Source: JALYXI01 sp963795835 (GTDB lineage Bacteria; Acidobacteriota; Terriglobia; Bryobacterales; Bryobacteraceae). From it: a DNA stretch of 64,000 nucleotides. The stretch is from positions 62,001-126,000 of the forward strand of contig CAWCJC010000004.1 of the NCBI GenBank assembly GCA_963795835.1, read 5' to 3'. Each line of letters begins with the position of its first letter. Positions within the stretch are counted from its first letter, which is position 1. Below, in pieces: positions 10,099-18,603 of the stretch. A model generated the notes under the pieces. The model did not search any database, had not been told where the DNA came from, and saw only the letters and a program-made list of their open reading frames with translations. Position numbers and translations under genes: made by a program.

Positions 10099-11484
10099 TT
10101 AGTGGATGTGAATCCCCTGTTCTTCACGATACGCCTGCATTGCTTCCCAATCCTGGGCAATCTCCGGCTTCTGCTTGGTCAATTCATCCCACGTTATGGA
10201 TTCGCGGCAGGGAGCGAGTTCCACCATTTCAATGCAATGCTCCACCGGACACACGTTGAAACAGAGCCGGCAGCCGACGCAGTCTTCTTCCCGGACGCGC
10301 GGTTGCGGACGGCTGTTGACGGCTTGCTGCTTTCCGTTTGATCGCACGTCGTAAGAGTGTGGCTCGATAGGTTCGCCCGTGGCCGCGATCAGGTCGATGC
10401 ATTGATGCGCTGTGTCGTTGCAGGCGACATAACAGAGATCGCACTTGATGCATTTGTCTGTATCGATGCGCGCCACGGCGCGATAGGAGAGGTCGAAATC
10501 CTTAAAATCCGAGATGCGGGGCAAGCTTTTGCCCGTAACCTCGGCGATGGTCGCGAGCCCTTTCTCATCCATCCAGTTGGACAAACCGTCGCACAGGTCT
10601 TCGATCAGGCGGAAGCCATAATGCATCACGGCGGTACAGACTTGAAGGCTTCCTGCGCCCAAAAGGAGAAATTCGGCCGCATCTTTCCAACTTGCAATCC
10701 CGCCCATGCCGGAGATCGGCACGCGTGCCTGGGAAACGGCCGAATCCGTGCCCAGGGCTGAAAGCATATTCAACGCGATTGGCTTAACCGCGGGGCCCGC
10801 ATAGCCTCCATGCCCGCCTTTGCCACCGATGTTGGGCGTAATAGCGAGCGAATCAAGATCGACGCCAACAATGGAGTTAAGGGTATTGATCAACGACAGC
10901 GCATTCGCGCCTGCGGCAATGGCGGCGCGCGCGGGATGAACGATGTTTGTAATGTTGGGCGTGAGCTTCACGATCACCGGAATGCGGGCCACATTCATTA
11001 CCCAGCGCGTAATCTTCTCGCAGTATTCCGGAACCTGCCCCACAGCGCTACCCATGCCGCGCTCACTCATGCCGTGCGGGCAACCATAGTTCAGCTCGAT
11101 GCCATCGGCGCCTGTATCCTCGATCTGGTGAACAATCGTCGCCCACGCTTCCGGCGTTGAATCCACCATCGCTGAGACGATTACCGCGCGATCCGGCCAC
11201 GCACGTTTAACCTCCGCAATCTCCCGCAAATTTGTTTCAAGCGGACGATCGGAAATGAGCTCAACATTGTTGATGGCGAGCATCTTCTGCCCGCCATAGT
11301 GCCACGCGCCATAGCGGTTTGAAACATTGAGAACGGGCGGCCCTATGGTCTTCCAGACCGCGCCACCCCACCCTGCTTCAAATGCACGATGGATTTGCGC
11401 GGCTGAGTTGGTGGGCGGCGCCGAGGCCAGCCAGAAAGGGTTTGGCGATTTAATTCCGGCGAAGCAGATGCTGAGATCAGCCAT
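10099..11484 (-). CDS. preA: NAD-dependent dihydropyrimidine dehydrogenase, PreA subunit
   Basis: Catalytic subunit that reduces uracil or thymine to the 5,6-dihydro form using FMN, with electrons passed from PreT. The N-terminal about 330 residues form a dihydroorotate-dehydrogenase-like barrel (start MADLSICFAGIKSPNPF, GWGGAVWKTIG, LNYGCPHGMSERGMG, IPISGMGGI). The C-terminal region holds two 4Fe-4S motifs, CIKCDLCYVACNDTAHQC and CVGCRLCFNVCP. Start ATG 11484 is chosen because it aligns with E. coli PreA and gives an 8-bp overlap with the preT stop; ATG 11511 would add nine residues. At 461 residues it is longer than the roughly 410 of E. coli PreA, the excess lying around and after the ferredoxin domain. 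Confidence 0.94.
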   Translation of the reverse strand: MADLSICFAGIKSPNPFWLASAPPTNSAAQIHRAFEAGWGGAVWKTIGPPVLNVSNRYGAWHYGGQKMLAINNVELISDRPLETNLREIAEVKRAWPDRAVIVSAMVDSTPEAWATIVHQIEDTGADGIELNYGCPHGMSERGMGSAVGQVPEYCEKITRWVMNVARIPVIVKLTPNITNIVHPARAAIAAGANALSLINTLNSIVGVDLDSLAITPNIGGKGGHGGYAGPAVKPIALNMLSALGTDSAVSQARVPISGMGGIASWKDAAEFLLLGAGSLQVCTAVMHYGFRLIEDLCDGLSNWMDEKGLATIAEVTGKSLPRISDFKDFDLSYRAVARIDTDKCIKCDLCYVACNDTAHQCIDLIAATGEPIEPHSYDVRSNGKQQAVNSRPQPRVREEDCVGCRLCFNVCPVEHCIEMVELAPCRESITWDELTKQKPEIAQDWEAMQAYREEQGIHIH

Positions 11485-12748
11485 GGAGAGCCACCGCCGC
11501 AAGCTTGCCATCCTGCACCGCCATCACTGTGGAAGCTGAACCGGAACTTCGCACGCAATCGCCGATCGCGAACACTCCGGGGACGCTCGTCTGGAAGCGG
11601 GAATCCACGGCAATGTAGCCGTTCACAATCTGAAGGCCTAACAGCGCGGCCAGCGAAGGCTTGTTCTGCCCGATTGCTTTTACCACCTGATCGGCTTCGA
11701 TCAGGAACTCCGAGCCAGCTACTTCGAGCGCCCTGGGGCGGCCTGAACCATCAAGCTCGCCGAGGTGCGTTCGAACGCATTCCAGGCCTTGATCCAGAGC
11801 GCGAATGGGCTGCGTCAGAAAGCGAAACTCAATCCCTTCGGCTTTTGCGAACGTGTATTCGTGAGGGTAGGCGGTCATCTCGTCTTCGGTTCGCCGGTAT
11901 ACGATTGTGACGCGCGCCGCGCCCAGCCGTTTGGCGATGGTCGCACAATCGATTGCGGTATTGCCCGCCCCAATGACGATGACATGCGTTCCGGGTTTCA
12001 GAGCCGAGGGCGTGGTTTTTGACATTTCAATATATTCCAGGCCATCGAGCACGCGCTCTTCTCCCTCAATTCCCAGTTGAGGCACGGAACCAAGCCCGGC
12101 GCTGAGAACAACGGCCTCGAATTCGTTTTTCAGATCTTCAAGCGAAAGGTTGCGTCCCAGTTCCGCGCCCAAACGGATCTTCACTCCCATTCGTTCCATC
12201 ATCCCGGCTTCCGCGAGCGCGACGTTGATGGGCTCGCGCAGACCGATGATCCCGTAGGTGGACAGTCCGCCAGGCATAGTGCGCTTGTCGAACACCGTGA
12301 CGTGATTGCCCAGCCGCGCGAGTTCGCCAGCGCAGGACAACCCCGCGGGTCCTGCTCCGATCACGGCAAAGCTGCGGCCTGTCGCAGGCGCGGAGACGAA
12401 CGGAGCAATGCTGTTCGCATAAGCATGGTCCATGGAGTAGCGCTGCAAGCGCCCGATCGCGATCGGCTTATGGGTGGGACCTAGCACGCAAGCGCCTTCG
12501 CAAAGCTCCTGAACGGGACAGACGCGCGCGCAGGTTGCGCCCAACAAGTTCGCTTCGAAAATCGCGCGCGCCGATCCGGTCAGATTGCCGGTCGCGATTT
12601 TCTTGATGAAGCGCGGGATATCGATATGCGTTGGGCAGGCGTGCGTACAAGGCGCGTCGTAGCAGAACAGGCAGCGGTTCGCTTCGTCCAGGGCCGCGAA
12701 GGGGCTTAGTGGAGGGAGCAGCTCTTGAAGCGCGTCGGGGGAATGCAA
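11477..12748 (-). CDS. preT: NAD-dependent dihydropyrimidine dehydrogenase, PreT subunit
   Basis: GltD-like flavoprotein that takes electrons from NADH and feeds PreA. An N-terminal Fe-S region is visible (CLFCYDAPCTHACP, CARVCPVQELCEGAC), then an FAD dinucleotide motif (VIGAGPAGLSCAGE) and an NAD(P) motif (VIVIGAGNTAIDCA), and a C-terminal FAD segment VFAIGDCV. The open frame extends to 13039 inside the divergent permease. I place the start at TTG 12748 because it gives the same N-terminal length as E. coli PreT and has AAGGAG about 12 bases upstream; there is no ATG in the right place. First gene of the pyrimidine operon, divergent from the NCS1 permease with only 60 bp between them. Confidence 0.92.
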   Translation of the reverse strand: MHSPDALQELLPPLSPFAALDEANRCLFCYDAPCTHACPTHIDIPRFIKKIATGNLTGSARAIFEANLLGATCARVCPVQELCEGACVLGPTHKPIAIGRLQRYSMDHAYANSIAPFVSAPATGRSFAVIGAGPAGLSCAGELARLGNHVTVFDKRTMPGGLSTYGIIGLREPINVALAEAGMMERMGVKIRLGAELGRNLSLEDLKNEFEAVVLSAGLGSVPQLGIEGEERVLDGLEYIEMSKTTPSALKPGTHVIVIGAGNTAIDCATIAKRLGAARVTIVYRRTEDEMTAYPHEYTFAKAEGIEFRFLTQPIRALDQGLECVRTHLGELDGSGRPRALEVAGSEFLIEADQVVKAIGQNKPSLAALLGLQIVNGYIAVDSRFQTSVPGVFAIGDCVRSSGSASTVMAVQDGKLAAVALHG

Positions 12749-12764
12749 AATTGGCCGGGTCTCC

Positions 12765-12792
12765 TTGTGATCTACATATTCGCAGATAGTAA
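12765..12792 (+). promoter_or_regulatory. Weak sigma70-like promoter candidate for the permease
   Basis: TTGTGA at 12765-12770 and TAGTAA at 12787-12792, spacer 16, each matching four of six consensus bases. It sits in the 60-bp divergent gap between preT and the permease, 16 bp before the permease ATG. No convincing operator palindrome was seen. Confidence 0.3.
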
Positions 12793-12808
12793 AGTCAGGA
12801 ATCGCCTC

Positions 12809-14194
12809 ATGAATCCAGAACCCGGTTTGTTTAACGAAGATCTTGCGCCGGTCCCAATCGGGAAGCGCACTTGGGGCGTGTATAACTACGCGTCGCTTTG
12901 GGTGGCGATGAGCGTTTGCATCCCGACCTACATGCTGGCTTCGGGGCTGATCGCGGGCGGAATGAGTTGGAAGCAGGCAATCGGGACGATTCTCCTGGGC
13001 AACGTGATCGTGCTGGCGCCGATGATTTTGAACGCGCATGCGGGAACGAAGTACGGAATTCCGTTCCCTGTTTTTGTCCGGGCGTCCTTCGGCGTGCGCG
13101 GCGCGAATGTGCCGGCTGTGTTGCGTGCGATTGTGGCGTGCGGGTGGTTCGGGATTCAGACGTGGATCGGCGGGCAGGCAATTTATTCGATGCTCTTAAT
13201 TCTGTTGCCTTCCGCGGCCAGAAGTGTATCGCTGCCGTGGATTTGCTTCTTTGCATTCTGGCTTCTGAACATGGCGGTGATCTGGCGGGGCATTGAGACC
13301 ATTAAGATTCTGGAAGGCATTGGCGCGCCGTTTATGTTGGCAGTGGGACTCCTTCTGCTCTGGTGGATCACGGGCAAGGCGGGCGGCTTGGGACCGGTGT
13401 TGAGCGCCCCCTCAAAGTTTCATTCGACAGCCGAGTTCCTGCGTTTCTTCATTCCCTCGCTCACGGGCATGGTGGGCTTCTGGGCCACTGTAGCGCTAAA
13501 CATTCCGGACTTCACGCGCTATGCGAAATCGCAGGAAGCGCAGATGTGGGGGCAGGCTTTAGGGCTGCCCGCCGCGATGACGTTGTATTCGTTCATCGGT
13601 GTGGCAGTAACGTCGGCATCCGTGGTGTTGTTCGGACACGCAATTTGGGACCCCGTGCAGTTGCTGGGACAATTTCATGAACCGGTAATTGCGTCGGTCG
13701 CGCTGGTGGCACTCTTGGTTGCCACGCTGAACACGAACGTGGCCGCGAACGTGGTGTCTCCATCCAATGACTTTTCGAATCTGAATCCGCGGCTAATTTC
13801 CTTTCGCACAGGCGGGTTGATCACCGGGGTGGCGGGGCTGCTGATGATGCCGTGGAAACTGTTGACGGATTTCAACAGTTACATCTTCGGGTGGCTGGTG
13901 GGGTATTCCGGGCTGCTCGGGCCAATTGCGGGAATTATGATTACGGATTACTTTCTGCTGCGCGGGCGGAAATTGGATGTGGAGAGTTTATACCGGAGAA
14001 ACGGAATTTACGAGTACAGCAGCGGCGTTAATCTCCGCGCACTGATGGCTCTGACAGCCGGAATTTTGGTAGCGCTGATCGGTTTGGTGATTCCGCCCTT
14101 TCGCTGGCTGTACGACTACGCGTGGTTTGTCGGGTTCGCGGTTGCGTCTGCAACCTATCACTCCTTAATGCGAGGCCGGGTCGCGCGATTCTGA
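12809..14194 (+). CDS. NCS1-family nucleobase permease
   Basis: Inner-membrane cation symporter of the NCS1 family (uracil, cytosine, allantoin, hydantoin transporters), about 461 residues with 12 hydrophobic segments. The family N-terminus is clear (NEDLAPVPIGKRTWGVYNY, SVCIPTYMLASGLIAGGMSW), with GWFGIQTWIGGQAIY and the conserved TNVAANVVSPSNDFSNLNP region. Start ATG 12809 with AGGA eight bases upstream; an upstream ATG in the same frame overlaps preT. Its position between the divergent pyrimidine and purine catabolic runs fits uptake of uracil, xanthine or allantoin, but the substrate cannot be decided from sequence. Confidence 0.92.
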   Translation: MNPEPGLFNEDLAPVPIGKRTWGVYNYASLWVAMSVCIPTYMLASGLIAGGMSWKQAIGTILLGNVIVLAPMILNAHAGTKYGIPFPVFVRASFGVRGANVPAVLRAIVACGWFGIQTWIGGQAIYSMLLILLPSAARSVSLPWICFFAFWLLNMAVIWRGIETIKILEGIGAPFMLAVGLLLLWWITGKAGGLGPVLSAPSKFHSTAEFLRFFIPSLTGMVGFWATVALNIPDFTRYAKSQEAQMWGQALGLPAAMTLYSFIGVAVTSASVVLFGHAIWDPVQLLGQFHEPVIASVALVALLVATLNTNVAANVVSPSNDFSNLNPRLISFRTGGLITGVAGLLMMPWKLLTDFNSYIFGWLVGYSGLLGPIAGIMITDYFLLRGRKLDVESLYRRNGIYEYSSGVNLRALMALTAGILVALIGLVIPPFRWLYDYAWFVGFAVASATYHSLMRGRVARF

Positions 14195-14266
14195 AGAAGG
14201 AATCACAGGTGATATAAGCAGTCCAATAACGGGTGTAGGCCCTGGATTGCAAAACAACACAAATCC

Positions 14267-14296
14267 TTGACAATTTAGCTTCATTGGCTCCATACT
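14267..14296 (+). promoter_or_regulatory. Sigma70-like promoter upstream of the TonB receptor/purine run
   Basis: A perfect -35 box TTGACA (14267-14272) and a CATACT -10 box (14291-14296, four of six matches) with an 18-base spacer, in the 206-bp gap between the permease stop and the receptor ATG at 14401. This is the largest non-coding gap in the island and the best-placed start for the purine operon. The remaining leader (14297-14400) holds nothing else I can identify. Confidence 0.55.
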
Positions 14297-14400
14297 CAAC
14301 CCAAGATTGTTGGGGTTAAGACATGCCGTTTTGCCCACGTCGAGCTCCGTTTGCTCCGGTCTTCACAGCTGCAAGTATTCCAGTCGCAAACGAGGGTTCA

Positions 14401-17344
14401 ATGATTCGCAAAACGCTGTTGTGGTGCTTTCTATTTAGTCTCGGGGCCGTTCTTTCCGTGCCCGTCGTGAGCCTCGCTCAATCGCAAGCAAACACGGGGA
14501 CCATCGAAGGAAACATCACCGATCCTTCAGGACGCGCTGTCGCGAACGCTTCAGTATCCATGGTCAATACAGGCACAAACTTCACACGTGAACTGCAGAC
14601 CGACAATGAGGGTCGCTTCCGGGGACTGCTGCTGCCTCTGGGCCAATACCGCGTCACCGTGAAAGCTCCGGGTCTGGGTACTTCCGTGCGCGAAGGTATG
14701 GATCTTGCTGTCGGACAATCAATTTCGCTCCCGATTGTGATGAGTGTTTCGCAGGTAAACGAGACGATCGTAGTCAGCGCGGGCGCGCCGATTATCGAAA
14801 GTGAGCGCGTTGAAAATTCCACTTACTTGAACACTCGCTCGGTTCAGGACCTGCCGAACAACGGCCGGAACTTCTTGAGCTTAGTGCCCTTAACGCCGGG
14901 TGTTTCCATCGTTCAGGGGCCAGATGGAGCCGAAATTTCGATTAATGGGCAGAAAGGCATCAACAATAACATCTCCATCGATGGCGCGGATAACAACAAC
15001 CCGTTTTTCGGCGAGCAGCGCGGCGGACAACGGCCCGCTTTTACGGTCAGCCTGGATGCGATTAAGGAGTTTCAGGTGGTGGCCGATAGCGCTCCCGCCG
15101 AATTCGGCAGAAGCTCCGGCGGATTCATCAACGTCGTAACAAAATCCGGCACCAACGATCTTCACGGCACTCTGCATGAGTATCAGAAATGGACCGGGCT
15201 GACGTCTCGGTTGGCGGATGGCACGCGGTTGAGCGCGTTTTCGCAGGAGCAGTTCGGCGGTACGCTGGGCGGCGCGATTAAGAAGGACAAGACTGTTTTA
15301 CTTCGGCGCCTATGATCAGCAGTACTTCACGCAAACCAAGCAGAACAACCCGGCGCGAATTGATGCCGGCCTGGTAAATTTTTTCGCGACTAAGTTGGGC
15401 GATCCCAATGAGAACGGTTCCATCAAGCGCGGCAACAATGCGATTGCGTCTCTGGGCAAAATCGATTGGTACATGAGCGAGAAAAACTTGTTCACCGCGC
15501 GTTACAACTATTCGCATTCCGATCAGCCGAACGGTACCTTCGACGTGGAGCAGTGGGGCCGCAGCGCGAACGCGGATGAGATCGATTTCTCAAATTCTGT
15601 CAGTCTGCAATTGAACTCCACGCTTTCGCCTTCCATGCTGAACGAGGCGCGCTTTCAGTTCGCACGCGAAGACCGGCCGCGAACTTATAACGGACCGAAT
15701 CTGCCGGGACAGACGCGGCCTTTTCCTGATACGGGAATCGATTTTGGGGGTCAGTATCGGTTCGGCGAGCCCTTTTTTATTCCAACGGCAGACCACGATA
15801 CACGCTTTCAGGTGAACGATAATCTTTCACTGGTGCGCGGCGGCCATAGCATCAAGATGGGGGCAGAGTTGAACCGTACGGCGACCACACAGACCTTTAT
15901 CGGTTTCGCCAACGGCCGCTATATCTTCGACAGCATCCAGGGTTTTGAGAATTACGTAAACATCGGGCCGACTTTTGTGGAGTGCTCAAATGGCACGACG
16001 AATAACTTTGGAAAGTGTCCGGCCGGCAGTTCGATTCAAGGGCCCCTGTTGCTCTTTTTACAGTTCGCGGGCGTGAACGGGCTTTCGACCAACGCGGCAG
16101 GCACGCAGAATCTTGTGCAGTGGGAGCCCGCGCTCTTTATTCAGGACAAGTGGAAGATCCGTCCGAACCTGACGTTAAGCTACGGCCTGCGTTGGGATGC
16201 GCAGGTGGAACCGCCTGTGTTGACCGATCCTTCAAAAGTGTTCTTCGCGCCTTTTATCGGGAAGCCCGGGTTTCCTTCGAATGGCACCATTCCGTCTTCG
16301 TGGAAGCAATTCCAGCCGCGCCTTGGGATCGTTTGGGATCCCTCAAACAAGGGCAGGACGCTGGTTCGTTTAGGCGGCGGAATTTACTATGCGCGCACGC
16401 CCGGGCTGGATCTTGCGAGTACCCGTTCTACGAACGGCAGCGTTGGCCAGTCTATTTACCGCGACTCTACTTTCAATGGCTTTGGCCTGACGCCGCCTGC
16501 TTATACCGCGCTTGTTCCGAATGCGAGCAACTTGCCGCCTTCTGACCCGCAGGTGTACGTAACTGATAAGAACTTCACCAATCCGCGAACGTACACTTGG
16601 GCCTTGAATCTGGAACAAGCTCTAACAAGCGACCTGAAAATCACTGCGGGCTTCGATTACTCGAAGACGGTTCACGCCAGCCGGTTTGTCGACCGCAACG
16701 ACCCGGTTTTCGGTTCGCCGTTTGCAGTTGGTTTGGGAGCAGACGGAAAGAACGGTATTGGACAATTGACCACGCTCGAGAGTTCGTCTAAAGCATTGTA
16801 TCGGGGCCTGACAATTGGGATGCAAAAGCGCTTCTCGCAACACTTCCAATTCCAGATGAATTACCAGCTTTCTGAAGATTTGGCCGACGATGACAACGAG
16901 CGCGATCCCTTTAGCTATCGCTATGTAGTGGCCAACAACTTCAAGCCCGATTACGGATTTTCCGACCGCAATGAGCGGCATCGGTTCAACTTCTTCGGCT
17001 TTTATCAGGCGCCTTTTGGTTTTGAGTTTTCGCCCTTGGTCAGCTTCCACACCCCGCAATCGATATCCGTGGCGAACCGGCTTCTTGCCAATGGATATAT
17101 CGTCAAGCGGAACACTTTGTACAAGAACAATACATTTTTCACCTTCGATTTCCGATTGGCGAAGACGTTCAAGTTCACGGAGCGCGTACGGTTGCAAGCG
17201 AGCGTGGACGCGTTCAATCTGACGAACCGTAAGAATCCGAATCATCCTGAGACCACCAACCTGCTGTTCAATTTCGACGGCACGGTGCAGAGCGGTCTTG
17301 GGGCTCCGCGGCAGGAGCAGTTGGGTCTTAGACTGGTATTCTGA
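14401..17344 (+). CDS. TonB-dependent receptor with carboxypeptidase-regulatory-like domain, frameshifted
   Basis: Outer-membrane receptor of the same family as the gene at 1-3198. ATG 14401 follows GAGGG and gives a clean signal peptide (MIRKTLLWCFLFSLGAVLS, cleavage near SLAQS). A regulatory-like domain (GTIEGNITDPSGRAV), plug (LPNNGRNFLSLVPL, INGQKGINNNISIDGADNN, PAEFGRSSGGFINVV) and barrel follow, ending LGLRLVF. The frame breaks near 15291-15297: the first part ends at 15315 and the rest is open to 17344 in the +1 frame, joining as KKDKT then FYFGAYDQQ. One extra base explains it. The stop overlaps the xanthine dehydrogenase start (CTGA), suggesting import of a purine or nucleobase-containing substrate; this is inference. 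Confidence 0.9.
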
Positions 17345-18603
17345 GCACGATCTACGTCAACGGTGAAGCAGTTTCGGCGGAGGGAATACCGCCGCAGACA
17401 ACGCTTCTCGATTTTCTACGTCGCCTTGGATTCACCGGCGCAAAAGAGGGCTGCGCGGAAGGCGAGTGCGGCTCCTGCATGGTGGCTATGGTGGTGGAGC
17501 GTGGCTCGGGGAGTGCTTACCAGGCCATCAATAGTTGCCTGATGTTCGTCTTCAATGCCGTCGGCCGGGAGTTTTATACCGTCGAGGCATTGGAGCGGGA
17601 TGGCGAACTGGCCGAGGTTCAGCGGGCCATGGCGGCGGACGGGGGATCTCAGTGCGGGTTTTGTACACCGGGCTTTGTGATGAGCTTGTTCGCTGAGCAA
17701 TACAGGCCAGGACGGGTGGGCGCTTGCAACCCGGAAGCGCTGAGCGGCAATTTGTGCCGCTGTACCGGCTACCGGCCGATTCGGGATGCCGTGCTTTCGA
17801 TTGGGCCCGCGCCGGGGGGCGTGTTGCTTTCGCGTCTTTCAAAGCCTGCACGCTTGCCGCCTCCCGACAGCCTGCACGAGTGCCTTGCTGAAGCGTCCGA
17901 GAACCCGGAAGCGAAATGGATTTCGGGTGCAACAGACATGGCCGTGGAATCGAATCTTCGCTTCCGGCGATGGCCGAAGCTCATCGGCGTGGAAGGCATC
18001 CCGGAGCTGCGCGAGTTTTCCGATACGCTGGATTTCGTGCGAATCGGCGCTGCGCTTTCCTTGAGCGAGCTGGAGCGGCGTTGGACCAGCGCACCAGAGG
18101 CGGTAAAGAACTGGTATCGACTTTTCGCTTCGCCGCCGATTCGCAATCGCGCCACGTTGGGGGGCAGTCTGGCGACCGCTTCGCCCATAGGGGATGCTGC
18201 TCCGTTGCTGCTGGCCCTCAATGCCCGGTTACATCTGGTCAGCATCAACGGTGAGCGGACCGTGCCACTTGCAGAATTTTTCACCGGGTACCGGCAAACG
18301 CAACTCGGGGATGCGGAGCTGATTCGCGCAATCGAGATTCCGAAGCCGTTTCCGAAATTCCTGCGCTTCTACAAGGCGACAAAGCGGCGTCTGGACGACA
18401 TCAGCACGGTATCCGCGGGGCTTGCAATCGGCTTCGATGGCGTTCAAACATTCGCTTTCGGCGGAGTTGCGGCCACTCCCGTGATTGTTTCGGACTTGGA
18501 GCAGCTGAAACCGATCAGCGATCATCGCGGTTCCGCCGAGTACCGGGCCGCGCTAGCGAAAAGCTTCGTCGAGAAGTTTCATGGGGACTGCTATGGCGCA
18601 TGA
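17341..18603 (+). CDS. xdhA: Xanthine dehydrogenase small subunit (2Fe-2S and FAD domains)
   Basis: Electron-transfer subunit of a molybdenum hydroxylase. N-terminal plant-ferredoxin-like 2Fe-2S domain (EGCAEGECGSCMV), helical second 2Fe-2S domain (SQCGFCTPGFVMS, GNLCRCTGYRP), then a CO-dehydrogenase-flavoprotein-type FAD domain (TLGGSLATASPIGDAAPLLL). There is no ATG, GTG or TTG ahead of the ferredoxin domain: the frame opens at 17332 and reads ACT GGT ATT CTG AGC ACG ATC TAC. CTG at 17341 is the most natural start, giving STIYVNGEAV as in homologues, and overlaps the receptor stop as CTGA; ATT 17338 is the alternative. Starting at the first ATG or GTG would delete essential cysteines. The end overlaps xdhB by 23 bp. 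Confidence 0.9.
   Translation: MSTIYVNGEAVSAEGIPPQTTLLDFLRRLGFTGAKEGCAEGECGSCMVAMVVERGSGSAYQAINSCLMFVFNAVGREFYTVEALERDGELAEVQRAMAADGGSQCGFCTPGFVMSLFAEQYRPGRVGACNPEALSGNLCRCTGYRPIRDAVLSIGPAPGGVLLSRLSKPARLPPPDSLHECLAEASENPEAKWISGATDMAVESNLRFRRWPKLIGVEGIPELREFSDTLDFVRIGAALSLSELERRWTSAPEAVKNWYRLFASPPIRNRATLGGSLATASPIGDAAPLLLALNARLHLVSINGERTVPLAEFFTGYRQTQLGDAELIRAIEIPKPFPKFLRFYKATKRRLDDISTVSAGLAIGFDGVQTFAFGGVAATPVIVSDLEQLKPISDHRGSAEYRAALAKSFVEKFHGDCYGA

Noticed and set aside
12765..12808. Operator palindrome for joint control of the divergent operons
   Set aside because: The bases between the two starts show no dyad longer than a few base pairs; only a weak promoter was kept.
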